64,000 nucleotides of DNA. Source: Rugalucina vietnamica. Its lineage: Eukaryota > Mollusca > Bivalvia > Lucinida > Lucinidae. Both the position numbers and the translations under genes were made by a program. The stretch is taken from positions 26,105,456 through 26,169,455 of the forward strand of contig OZ024879.1 in the NCBI GenBank assembly GCA_964017185.1. The letters run 5' to 3'. Positions 22,946-35,077 of this stretch are shown here, one piece after another (the stretch's first letter is position 1; each line of letters begins with the position of its first letter). The notes beneath the pieces were generated by a model. It had not been told where the DNA came from and did no database searches. It was given only the letters and a program-made list of their open reading frames with translations.

Positions 22946-24991
22946 AGATTCGAAAATTTTGATCAAAGACAACTTATGCTGATTTTAACTGTGTGACCAA
23001 ATCCTCTATTACTGTACATGATTTCTATACTAATTGACAAATGTTCCACTTCAATCACAGAAGAGTGATTATAGCTAATATTTCACAATCAGTGTAAATG
23101 AAAGGAGATTGCACAATCCTTCAATCTCCTTTATGATAGGCTAGACCAACTTCTCACACCCATCAAAATCCATCAAAATCGTAAATGGCCAAAAAGCGAT
23201 CACTTACAAATGTACCCCTTACAACAATTATGCCTCAATCTTTTGTTTAGTTTATTTTTTATTATTTGTGTTACTGTAAATTCAAAAATTTTCGCTTGAC
23301 TTTTATTTTGCAAATTTTCTATTTCCGCATTATTAGCAAGAACCTTGAATTTGCGTATGAGCCTCCATGTATTCTATAATGTTTTTAGCAGGGGTGGTAA
23401 ACTTTGGAACGACCTCCAAAAAGAGGTAGTGAATTTCTGTTCAAATCGCACATCCGGGAACTCACGAGGTTGGTCCAAAGGCTAGAAACGGATAAACAAA
23501 AGTAGGTGTCGGTGGTTCTTTTGATTTTTTCTAAGTTTCTAGCAAAGAATGGATAATTATGGCAATGCTGTTTTGTGTAAAGATGACTTCTTGATGCATA
23601 CGGCTCAAAACTGCAATTGAAACTGAAATAATTCCCGCTGGGTTGTTTTTAAAAGGTCGAACACGATGTTGCTTTTTAACAACAGTTTGTCAACAACTGA
23701 CACCTTTTTGCAAAATTTGTAGTTGTCCACAAAAAATACAGCCCCGGTACGCTCGCCCTGGGGAAACGAACACTCTGTATTACATATCCTGTTAAAAATG
23801 GCAACGGGGAACATTATTTAAACAAATGATTGAGAAAATTCCAGTAGAGGTCGTTCCAATAAGTTGGAGCTTGTTCCAATTTGAATGAGATCGTTCCCAG
23901 TGCTTTCCTGTTTTATACAATGAAATTAATATCTGTGATATCAGACCAGCAAAACTCAGACAAAAATGGGCGGTTCACATTTATTGAAACCGGATGAACA
24001 TTGTGTCACCAACATGGCAGGCTTATTATCCCTGATCAGGTAAAGCTGGCAAGCTGCATAGGCTAAAATTGGCGATCCAGAATTGTATAATTTGCCAATG
24101 ATGATTGATAAGTAGCAAATGTTACATAGAAATGTATTTGTATTAAACAAGATTGTCAAATATTGCTTATATTGACTTTTTTCTGTGTTTTAATTGTCCA
24201 TTTTTGCCTTTTTTACATTAGTGTTGTGAAAAACACAGCAAAATAGTCAATAAAAGCAAATTTTTGATAATTTTGTTTAAGCAAATACTTTTCTGTGTTA
24301 CAATTGCTCCTTCTCAGGCCTCATTGACTAAGTATATAATAGAATAAAAATCATCTGGCCTGGGTCCTCAATTTCAGCTCGCTGGCTCGCCAGCTGAGCC
24401 AGTATTCCAGCCGGGGATTGAACTCATAGCCTCTCATAGTCCACTTGGAATGATTGAATATTTGATGCAAAATTGTTCCAAATTAAATGAAATTGTTTGC
24501 AGTGTTTCCTTATATAGAAATGAAATTGTTGTCTACACCCCTCTTTGGTACTTCTTATTTTTATTTGTTTTATTATATTTTACTAGACATCTCACATCGA
24601 AGAATGATTCATTCATGTTTCTTAAACTCTACGTTTGGATCCCTTGAATTGCATTTTTCAGATGCGTGTTTTCAAGGTTTGACGCAAAAAGGTAATCTTC
24701 TTGGCCACCAGAAAATGCTATCTCCAACTTATTGGAACGACCTCTACTGCAATTTTCTCAATCATTTAAAAAAAACTCGCTTCAGGCTATTCTCTTACTG
24801 TCAAAAGAAATAGAAAGTCTAAATCACAGAAAGTATGCCATTCTAAGAGTGTAAAAACACTATTTAGTCTATCACCTTTGAAAAGAAGCACTCCTATTTC
24901 CTATGGTAAAGAGAAGGCTTACAGGCTCTGCCAAAAAATCTGTCAAATCACCACTTGTGTAAAAAAAAATCAAGTATATGTATGTATCGCC

Positions 24992-26033
24992 TGTAGATGA
25001 CATACTAGTAGATGACATATTAGTAGATGGTATACTAGTAGCTGGCAGACTAGTAGATGACATACTAGTAGATGACATATTAGTAGATAGTATACTAGTA
25101 GCTGGCAGACTAGTAGATGACATACTAGTAGATGACATATTAGTAGATGGTATACTAGTAGATGACTAGTAGATGACATACTCATAGATGACATATTAGT
25201 AGATGGCATACTAGTAGCTGGCAGACTAGTAGATGACATACTAGTAGATGACATATTAGTAGATGGCATACTAGTAGATGACATACTAGTAGATGACATA
25301 TTAGTAGATGGTATACTAGTAGCTGGCAGACTAGTAGATGACATACTAGTAGATGACATATTAGTAGATGGTATACTAGTAGATGACATATTAGTAGATG
25401 GTATACTAGTAGCTGGCAGACTAGTAGATGGCATACTAGTAGATGACATATTAGTAGATGGTATACTAGTAGATGACATACTTGTAGATGACATACTAGT
25501 AGATGACATATTAGTAGATGGTATACTAGTAGCTGGCAGACTAGTAGATGACATACTAGATGATGACATACTAGTAGATGACATACTAGTAGCTGGCAGA
25601 CTAGTAGATAACATACTAGTAGATGACATACTAGTAGATGGTATACTAGTAGATGACATACTAGTAGATGACATACTAGTAGATGACATATTAGTAGATG
25701 GTATACTAGTAGCTGGCAGACTAGTAGCTGGCAGACTAGTAGATGACATACTAGTAGATGACATATTAGTAGCTGGCAGACTAGTAGATGACATATTAGT
25801 AGATGGTATACTAGTAGCTGGCAGACTAGTAGATGACATATTAGTAGATGGTATACTAGTAGATGACATACTAGTATATGACATACTAGTAGATGACATA
25901 CTAGTAGATGGTATACTAGTAGCTGGCAGACTAGTAGATGACATACTAGTAGATGGCATACTAGTAGATGACATACTAGTAGATGACATACTAGTAGCTG
26001 GCATACTAGTAGATGACATACTAGTAGATGACA
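24992..26033. repeat. 15-bp minisatellite (about 69 units) with higher-order structure
   Basis: The unit is ACTAGTAGATGACAT with variants ACTAGTAGCTGGCAG, ACTAGTAGATGGTAT and TTAGTAGATGGTAT-like. The variants recur in order, forming a 60-75-bp higher-order unit. Because 15 is a multiple of 3, one frame on each strand stays open: a minus-strand frame of 356 codons (MSSTS, LPATS, IPSTN units) and a shorter plus-strand one (LVDDI units). I do not call either a protein: there is no splice context, no unique flanking coding sequence, and the array lies inside a transposon. Confidence 0.95.
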
Positions 26034-26097
26034 AAATCAATAAAAATTATCTGAAAATAAAACATCAAATACAAATACAAATATAGTTATATGGAAG

Positions 26098-26375
26098 CAT
26101 CAGGAAAACATGTCCCTGTAAAGTATACCCCCTCAAACCCCACTTTTATATAGCAAAACTGGGGTATGCAGGGATATGCCTATTTTTCTTATTTTAGCGA
26201 CAAAACATAGATTGTGGGTACTCGTTAGAACCCCCTCAGCGAGGTGGTTCTAATGTGTACACACAATCTATGTTTTGAGCAAAAATAGGAAAAATATCAA
26301 AATATTTCCGCTGAAATTTTTAAATTTTTAAAGCTCAAAAATCCCTGTGTATTGCATGGGCAAGTTTTCGTAATG
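26098..26375. mobile_element. MITE family C, copy inside the 4.5-kb element
   Basis: Starts CATCAGGAAAACATGTCC and ends CAAGTTTTCGTAATG, so it is inverted relative to the copy at 15149-15405. It keeps the CCCCACTTTTATATAG and CATAGATTGTGGGTAC blocks. Confidence 0.78.
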
Positions 26376-26379
26376 GTCT

Positions 26380-26424
26380 ACACACACACACACACAGATA
26401 GAGAGAGAGAGAAAGAGAGAGAGA
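26380..26424. repeat. CA/GA microsatellite
   Basis: A (CA)n run followed by a (GA)n run. Confidence 0.9.
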
Positions 26425-28239
26425 CCTAACCCAATCTCAAAGTGTGATTGAAACCTTTCCCAAAAAAATATCACAAAACCCCGTCTTAACTCAGGTATTA
26501 CTTTAATCTGCAGAACTCATTAATTATATACTGAACAAAAGTGAAAACGCTGTGCACATATATTATTACATGAATTTCTATCAATTCATCCCATTGTAAA
26601 ACTTTTATAGCACACAACTTTCTATTCCTTTTTGGCAACATCTTGCACTAAGCTTTTGTTTCTGTTCATGATACCAGTATCGTGCCACAAGCATTTGAAA
26701 AGGTAAGGTGTGACAAAAATGACGGTGTCGAATCCGTACTACATCACGGTTTTCAACCGAAATGGCAAGCACGAGCTCATGACATGGGCAGATGGAACAA
26801 TCCATGTCCCATGTTGTGAGCTTATTTAGGTGAGTTTTGTTACAGGTACCATTGAATTGACACAAACAGGTTTGTGACCCCTTTGTCAATTTTTTTGTTG
26901 GAGTGTATGTGTAGCCTTTTTCACTTTTGTTTTTACGACATGAAAACCCGACAAAGCAAGAATCGCATGTACTGTCTTTGCAATAGTTTTCTGATACTTT
27001 TTTTTTTCAAAATCATTCTTTCCTGAAATACATCAAGAAAAATATGATTGTGTCACAATCCTTTTGCATTCCAAAAGTCTTAAAAAGAGCAACAAAACAT
27101 GAAAATCGGTTTACACATAAAAGTAGGAATAAGAAACTATCTGAATCTCTGCAAAGAACAATTCAAGTTTAAATAACAAGCCAGAAACTGCTTACAAGCT
27201 GTCATTAGCAAGCTATCAGTCATAGGAGGATCGCTTTAAACCCCCAAAATATTACAGTATTTCAAACACCATCATTTTTGCCTGAGTTTGGCTGGTCTGA
27301 TATTACAGATATTGATTTCATTGTATAAAACAGGAAAGCACTGGGAATGATCTCATTCAAATTGGAACAAGCTCAAACTTATTGGAACAACCTCTACTGG
27401 AATTTTGTCAATCATTTGTTTAAATAATGCGTCCAGTTGCCATTTTTAACAGGATATGTAATGCAGAGTGCTCGTTTCTCCAGGGCGAGCATGCCAGGGC
27501 TGTATTCTTCGTGGAAAAACATAAATTTTGCAAAAAGGTGTCAGTTGTTGACAAACTGTTGTGAAAAAGCAACATTGTGTTCGACCTTTTAAAAACAACC
27601 CAGCAGAAATTATTTCAGTTTCAACCGCAGTTTTGGGCCGTATGCATCGAGAAGTCATTTTTACAAGACACAACATTGCCATAATTATCCATTTTTCACT
27701 AGAAACTTAGAAAAAATAAAAAAGAACCACCGACACCTACTTTTGTTTATCCGTTTCTAGCCTTTGGATCAACCTCGTGAGTTCCGGGATGTGCGATTGG
27801 AACAGAAATTCACAACCTCTTTTTGGAGGTCGTTCTAAAATTTACCACCCGTGTTTAGTGACCCTTTATTATCGAGAACTTTGAATTTGCGAGGCAACCA
27901 ATTCGCATATATTAGCAACAATTAAGTTCTCGCATTCCGGATCTACAGTATTTCCAAGATTGGTCAAATATTTCAATCATGCTGAGCTGTAATATAAAAC
28001 AAACACCCCCTTACATTTCATAGGACTGGCTCATCTGAAAATCGAAATATTTACATATGACATATGTTTGAGTGGTATCTTTTTTTTTTATTCAGTTTTA
28101 TGTCCCTTACAAGATTATTTCAGCTCATATGAGACAGGCCAAGCGATAGGTGGGGCGAAAACGGGAGAACCCTGAGAAAAACCACCTGGCACACCCACAA
28201 GCAGAACTTGGCTTGTCTCTCTTGAGTGGTATCACCTAC

Positions 28240-28392
28240 CTTCTTAGATCCTGCCCCAAACAGATCCTCGTCTGAGCTGTCATCATCAAACAATGAGGCT
28301 GATGGTTTAGCTTTAGCGGCTAGAGGTTTGTGGAGGGCAGGGAGAGGTTTGGAGGGTATAGGCTTGGTAATGGTGGTTATATTGGGGACCTT
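28240..28392 (-). CDS. WASHC2: WASHC2/FAM21 tail exon (51 codons) with LFa motif
   Basis: The acceptor TTGTGTTTCAG is followed by 51 codons starting KVPNITTITKPIP and ending LFGAGSKK before the donor AAG/GTAGGT. Both ends are phase 0. It holds SLFDDDSSDEDLFGAGS, a typical LF-acidic-LF motif, after a basic, proline-rich stretch. This fits the FAM21 tail, which binds retromer through such motifs. The exon lies just outside the 4.5-kb element at 23393-27852. Confidence 0.9.
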
Positions 28393-28498
28393 CTGAAACA
28401 CAAGCAGGTAAAGCAAGTTTACAAAGCTCTAATGTTGGGCAAGGATGTAAGCAATGTATTAAGCTAGATTTTCAGCTATATCTGTTTCTTAATAGAAA

Positions 28499-29301
28499 CA
28501 AGAGCTGTCGCAGGACAGCGTAGCTCACCTGACTTGTGCTTTGTCACTAAATCTATTAAAATCTATGATCGATGACCTTGACATCAAGGGTTCTCAGGTC
28601 GGCTGTGATGGTACAGCATAAAACTTCAGACCAATACATGTATCTACTAACATGCAAAATATCATCTTAATCCATCTACATATTCAAGAGATATAGACTA
28701 AAAAAAACTTTAACCAAAAACTTTAACACAAAATTTCTAAGTCTGTGACCTTGACCTAAAGGTCACTCAGGTGGGTCATGATGGAACTAATATCTATCAA
28801 CATGCAAAGTATCAACTTGATCCATCTACATATTCAAATGATACATGTACCTAGACTTACAAAAACTTTAACCAAAAAACTTTAACACGAACTTTCGAAG
28901 TCTGTGACCTTGACCTAAAGGTCACTCATGTGAGTCGTGATGGTAAAGCATAAAACTTCAGACCAATATCTATCAACATGCAAAGTATCAACTTGATCCA
29001 TCTACACATTCAAGAGATATAGACTTACAAAATCTTTAACCAAAATTTTTAACACAAAAGTTCAAAGTCCGTGACCTTGAGGTCAAGGTCACCCGCGTGG
29101 GTCGTGATGGTACAGAATAAAAATTCAGACCAGTATCTATCATCATGCAAAGTATCAACTTAATCCATCCACATGTTCAAAAGATACAGACTTATGAAAA
29201 CTTAAACATTAAAGCAACGCTGACGCTAACGCCAACGCTAATGCCGACACACTGGTGACTGCAATAGCGCTTCCTGTACTTTCGTACAGGCCAAATCAAA
29301 C
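28499..29301 (+). mobile_element. Hairpin-ended GCTGTCGCAGGACAGC element, shorter copy
   Basis: Same start hairpin as the element at 15848. The end has CCTGTACTTTCGTACAGG, a hairpin. Three or four internal units (AAGTATCAACTTGATCCATC, GTGACCTTGACCTAAAGGTC) recur about every 150-170 bases. Confidence 0.75.
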
Positions 29302-29794
29302 AGGAAGCTACAGTATACAGTCAAGTCCCATGTAGTTGCCGGCACATGGACTTTGGCACATTGTAGTTTCATCTCTCATAGATGTAATGTATTAACGCTT
29401 ACAATAGTTTGCCAGTGACATTTTGTTAATAAATGTCACTATATAAACCAAAGATGTAAAGTATCATAATAGGATGAAGACAATAAATGGATGAAGATTA
29501 AGTAAAACATTGATGTCAGTCGTTTTGTTTACCTATCTTGCATTGTCCTAATGCATTATTCATGGGGCTGCCCTCTGACCCATTTGCTTTCTGGCCAATC
29601 AACATCAAACATGATAAAATTCTCCAATTACCTGTTTAAATGCCATATTTCTTTAGGAAAGCCCTCTGTTGATGACAAATAAACCAAGTGCGCAACTCCA
29701 TGTGACCATTGAAATATGCATTAATTATGGGTGTTTTGATTTAATACTTTAATTCCTAACAGCCCGAAGGCCACTAGTAGGTTTCCTCAGTTTG
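29302..29794. other. Intronic spacer without recognised features
   Basis: No repeat boundary or coding exon found. Confidence 0.4.
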
Positions 29795-32700
29795 TTTTTA
29801 GCTCACCTGAGCCGAAGGCCATTCTCCAAAGTCTGTCCGTTGGCGTCCGTCTACATTTTCAAAGATCTTCTCTTCTGAAACTGCTGGGCCAATCAAAGCC
29901 AAACTTCATGTGGAACATCCTTAGGAAGGGGGAACCAATGTTTATGTAACTGGTCCAGGTCACATGACCAAGATGGCCACCATGCCCATATATGGAAAAA
30001 AACATAAAAATCTTCTTCTCTCGAACCGTTGGACCAATTTCAACAAAACTTGTTATGTAGCATCATGGACTTTGGCCCATCATATAAATCATGACCTTGG
30101 ATTGACCTTGACCTATTTTATGGCAAGGTCAATTTGGGTTACATAGGCTTTCAATGGGAGAAAGTGAAAACATAATTTTTCAGGAAGTTTGGAAGCCTAT
30201 GACCTGAACGTTGGTAGATACACACAACATGTTGAGCCAATGAAGAGTTGTAAGTATGGCAAAGTTGACAAAGGTCAAGGTCATTTTTTGACCTTGGCCA
30301 AAGGTCAGTTATAAATTAAAAGTTAAACTTAATTTCCTCAGTAACCGCTTGACCAACCAAGTCATATTTCATATGTAGTATCCTTGGAATAGGGGAATGA
30401 AAGTTTATATAAATGGTCAATGTCACATGGCTATAAATTGCAAAAACCTTCTTCTCATTTTGAAACTTGGCATGAAGCATCAGGGGGAGGAGCTCTACAA
30501 AATTTATATAAATCATGACCCTGGGATGACTTTGACCTATTTTACGGCAAGGTCAACTAAGGTTGCCCATGCATTTGAATGAGGAAAATTGTAAAAATGT
30601 CATTTGAAGGGAAACCAGAGGACCAATGGTCCTGTAAACGCTCACCTGAGACCTGAGATATACACCAATAAACTTGTTTGACTAGAATGGTAATATACAT
30701 GTACATGTATATAACCCCATGGCAGGGTCAGAGCAACCTCTGGAGTCAATTTCTTTTTTAAATCATAAAGATTCAGTCCATTTGCCAATTTACTGCAAGT
30801 TTTGCCCTTCAAATGACATTGTAACAATTTTCCCCATTCAAATGCAAGGGGAGCCTAAGTTGACCTTGCCGTAAAAAAGGTCAAGGTCATCCCAGGGTCA
30901 TGATTTATACAAACTTTGTAGAGCTCCATTGCCTGATGCGTCATGTCAAGTTTCAAAATCATAGGCCTTCTGGTTCTGGAGAAGAAGATTTTTAAAGGTT
31001 TTTGCTATTTATAGCCATGGCGGCCATCTTGGTCATGTGATCTTGACCATTTATACAAACTTTCATTCACTCTTCCTAAGAATGCTCCACATAAAGTTTG
31101 GCTTAGATTGGCCAAGCAATTTCAGAGAAGAAGATCTTTGAATATCACTGTAATTAGACGGAATATTTCCATCAGTATTCCGTTAGACCTCTCCATACCG
31201 ACGGAAATGACTTCTTAGTCGAAAATGAAATATCATCGAAGACTCCAAAGAAGTTGAAAATTATGTTATGTCATATCTTTCTGACTGATAGGACTTAATT
31301 TATATATATTCCAGATGTAAAATGACGCAGGTTCATAAAATACTTCATGTTTTCTGTTGAAAATATCACATATTACTATAAATAGATTAGGGGAGACTAC
31401 TGTAAAATATGAGACAAAAAAGTAGAAAATTGATTGCTTTTTGCAAATTTATTGAAATTCGGCAGGCTAGCCAGATGTTTACTAAAAGATTTATGCATTT
31501 TCTATCAAAACATAACATTAATTCTAACAATCATCACCAAATAAAGCAGTGATGGGCTTCTTACGATATTCATAATCTGTTCGACCATAGTTTAAAGGCA
31601 ACCTATGCTAAGCTGTCACGAGAGAGGAGCGAGGTCACGAAGTGTATCGGAGTGCAGGTTAGCCAGCTGATCTACACTGTAATATACATGTATATTGCCC
31701 CGGGGTGGGGGCAGACAGACCCCTGGGTCCAAATTTTTTCAGAATCATCAATCATAAGTCCATTTGCCCATTTCCTGCAAGTTTTTCCCTACAAATGACA
31801 TTTTTAACACTTTTCCCCATTCAAATGCATGAGCGACCTATGTTGACCTTGCCGTAAAATAGGTCAAGGTCATCCCAGGGTCATGATTTATATAAACTTT
31901 GTAGAGCTCCAGTCACTGATGCTTCACACAAAGTTTCAAAATCATTGGCCATCTGGTTCTGGAGAAGAAGATTTTTAAAGGTTTTTTCTATTTATAGCCA
32001 TGGCTGCCATCTTGGTCATGTGACCTTAACCATTTATATAAACTTTCTTTCCCCTTTCCCAAGGATGCTCCATATGAAGTTTGGCTTTGATTGGCCTAGC
32101 GGTTTCAGGGGAGAAGATGTTTCATTATTATGGTCATATACATGTATATAGCCCTGGGGCAGGGGCAGACAACCCCCCAGGGGCTAAAATTTTCCATTAA
32201 CATCAATCTTCTGTCCATCTGCCTATTCCCAGGAAGTTTTACCCATTAAATAGCATTTTACTATTTTTCCTATTCAAATGCATTGGCAACCTAAGTTGAC
32301 ATTGCCGTAAAATAGGTCAAGGTCATCCTAAGGTCATGATTTATATAAACTATACATCCTAAGGTCATGATTTATATAAACTATGATGGGCCCGCATCCC
32401 CTATGCTACATAACAAGTTTCATGGAAATCGGCCCACTGGTTCTGGAGAAGAAGATTTTTAAAGGTTTTTGCTATTTATAGCCATGGGGGCCATCTTGGT
32501 CATGTGACCTGGACCATTTATATAAACTTTCGTTCCCCCTTCCTAAGGATGCTCCACATGAAGTTTGGCTTTGATTGGCCAAGCAGTTTCAGAGGAGAAG
32601 ATCTTTGAAATTGTGGACAACGGACGGAAGACGGACGACGACGGACTGATGCCGGAGCATGGGTATACTATAAGCTCACCTGTGAGCCTTCGGCTCAGGT

Positions 32701-33613
32701 GAGCTAAAAATTTATGGAAATGGGCAAATGGACTGAAGATATATGATTCTAAAAAAAATTATTGGACCCCAGGGGCTGGTCTGCCCCCACCTCGGGGCAA
32801 TTTACATGTTTATTACCATAATATTCAAAAATCCTCTCTGAAACCTCTTGGCCAATCAAAGCTAAACTTCGTGTGGAGCATTCTTAGGAAGGGAGAATGA
32901 AAGTTTATATAAATGATCAAGGTCACATGACCAAGATGGCCACCATGGCTATAAATAGCAAAAACCTTTAAAAAGCTTCCTCTCCAGAACCTAAAGGCCT
33001 ATGATTTTGAAACTTGGCATGAAGAATCAGGCAATGGAGCTCTACAAAGTTTATATAAATCATGACCTTGGGATGACCTTGATCTATTTTACAGCAAGGT
33101 CAACATAGGTGGCCTATGCATTTGAATGGGGAAATTTAGTAAAATGTTATTTAATGGGGGGAAACTTGTTGGGAGTATTCAAACGGAAAGAAGATTTATG
33201 GTTATGAAAAATGTCCTCAGGTGGTTGTCTGCCCCTGTCTTGGGGCTATATACATGTTTATGACCATAATATTCAAAGATTCTCATCTCTGAAACCGCTA
33301 GGCCAATCAAAGCCAAACATTAAGTGAAGCATCGTTAGGAATGGGGAGTGAAAGTTAATATAAATGGTCAAGGTCACATAATTAGGATGGCCACCAAGGC
33401 TATAAATAGTAAAAACCACTATAAATCTTCTTCTTTAGAACCGGATGACCTATGATTTTGAAACTTGGCCTGAAGCACCAATAAATACAGCTCTACAAAG
33501 TTTGTGTAAATCATGATTCTGGGATGGCCTTAATTATTTTACAGCAAGGTCAGCTAGGTTGCATATCTTAGTTCTCAGGTGAGCGTTTACAGGACCATTG
33601 GTCCTCTTGTTTA
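29795..33613 (+). mobile_element. Hairpin-ended GCTCACCTGAG element, split by an inverted relative
   Basis: Starts TTTTTAGCTCACCTGAGCCG and ends CAGGACCATTGGTCCTCTTG. Family units run forward from 29830 to 30610 and from 32711 to 33600. Between them is a complete element in the opposite orientation (30613-32710). Confidence 0.78.
30613..32710 (-). mobile_element. Nested hairpin-ended element in reverse orientation
   Basis: Starts AACCAGAGGACCAATGGTCC and ends GCTCAGGTGAGCTAAAAA. Internal units with CTGGAGAAGAAGATTTTTAA recur near 30980, 31965 and 32443. A stretch at 31150-31680 does not match the family and may be another insertion. Confidence 0.78.
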
Positions 33614-34106
33614 TTTATGTTGAAATTCAGAGAAATATTTTCAATATTTCCCTAATTTCCTTTGCTAGTTGTATGTATAAGACGTTCATGCAAAAAATTT
33701 GTTTTATTCAGACAGGGCTTCCATCATCATCTAAACTGTCCAAAGCTGCTTAGGCACACATGTCTACGGATGCATGACATAATTTTTGAACATGTGACTA
33801 GCAACAGAATGGGATACAGATTTCAAGCATTTTGATTCCTGGTCCCTCTATTCTTACTTTATACCTTATAACATATTCATTATACATGTATACCCTGCAT
33901 TTCAAACATTGAGGTTGCACATGTAAAGCCAATAGGTGTACATGATATTGCTGACAGGTTGCTCCTCTTGAAGCACACTACTCTTGATCTGTGTTTGTTG
34001 GGCAATATCCTTATACAACTAACAACTTTACAATTTATCTTTTTATATCTGTACAGTTCAGGCATGTAATATAACTCACACATTGATAAAAACTTTGTCA
34101 AAACAT
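33614..34106. other. Unassigned intronic sequence before the 51-bp array
   Basis: Short open frames only. No repeat ends seen. Confidence 0.4.
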
Positions 34107-35077
34107 AACAATTACCTGTGATTCCTGTGAGGGTGCAGGTTTAGCTAGGGCCAGTGTCACAATTACCTGTGGTTCCTGTGAGGGTGCAGGTTTAGCTGGA
34201 GCCAGTGTCACAATTACCTGTGATTCCTGTGAGGGTGCAGGTTTAGCTGGGGCTGGTGTCACAATTACCTGTGGTTCCTGTGAGGGTGCAGGTTTAGCTG
34301 GGGCTGGTGTCACAATTACCTGTGATTCCTGTGAGGATACAGGTTTAGTTGGGGCCTGTGTCACAATTACCTGTGATTCCTGTGAGGGTGCAGGTTTAGC
34401 TGGGGCCAGTGTCACAATTACCTGTGATTCCTGTGAGGGTGCAGGTTTAGCTGGGGGCTGGTGTCACAATTACCTGTGGTTCCTGTGAGGGTGCAGGTTT
34501 AGCTTGGGCCAGTGTCACAATTACCTGTGATTCCTGTGAGGGTGCAGGTTTAGCTGGGGCCAGTGTCACAATTACCTGTAGTTCCTGTGAGGGTGCAGGT
34601 TTAGCTGGGGCCAGTGTCACAATCACCTGTGATTCCTGTGAGGGTGCAGGTTTAGCTGGGGGCTGGTGTCACAATTACCTGTGGTTCCTGTGAGGGTGCC
34701 GGTTTAGCTGGGGCTGGTGTCACAATTACCTGTGGTTCCTGTGAGGGTGCAGGTTTAGCTGGGGCTGGTGTCACAATTGCCTGTAGTTCCTGTGAGGGTG
34801 CCGGTTTAGCTGGGGCTGGTGTCACAATTACCTGTAGTTCCTGTGAGGGTGCAGGTTTAGCTGGGGCTGGTGTCACAATTGCCTGTGATTCCTGTGAGGG
34901 TGCAGGTTTAGCTGGGGCTGGTGTCACAATTACCTGTGGTTCCTGTGAGGGTGCAGGTTTAGCTGGGGCTGGTGTCACAATTGCCTGTGATTCCTGTGAG
35001 GGTGCAGGTTTAGCTGGGGCTGGTGTCACAATTACCTGTGGTTCCTGTGAGGGTGCAGGTTTAGCTGGGGCCAGTGT
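34107..35077 (-). repeat. 51-bp WASHC2-derived minisatellite, distal part (about 19 units)
   Basis: Units of 51 bp encode APAKPAPSQE(P/S)QVIVT-like 17-mers on the minus strand. Each carries CAG/GTAATTGTGAC (donor-like) and ACCCTCACAG/G (acceptor-like). One-base insertions (a five-G run at about 34452 and 34657) break the frame, so this part is probably intronic. It is the same array as 37684-39180, separated by two insertions. Confidence 0.95.

Larger units (their letters stand above)
23393..27852. mobile_element. 4.5-kb element with inverted ends of about 570 bp
   Basis: The left arm (about 23393-23970) is matched in inverse at about 27287-27852. Shared blocks include GGATAAACAAAAGTAGGTGT, the GACCTCCAAAAAGAGG terminus and AAGCACTGGGAATGATC. 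A third partial copy lies near 24725-24770 (AACTTATTGGAACGACCTCT). The interior holds a 15-bp minisatellite, a family C MITE and AT-rich filler but no transposase. The long arms suggest a foldback or MULE-like element; no convincing target duplication was found. Confidence 0.7.

Noticed and set aside
24361..24450. tRNA-like sequence on the minus strand (GAGTTCAATCCCCGGC)
   Set aside because: A box B-like piece is visible but no matching box A or cloverleaf; at most a decayed SINE.
24970..26040. Open frame of 356 codons on the minus strand as a protein gene
   Set aside because: Openness follows from a 15-bp unit without stops. There is no unique coding flank or splice context, and it lies inside a transposon-like element.
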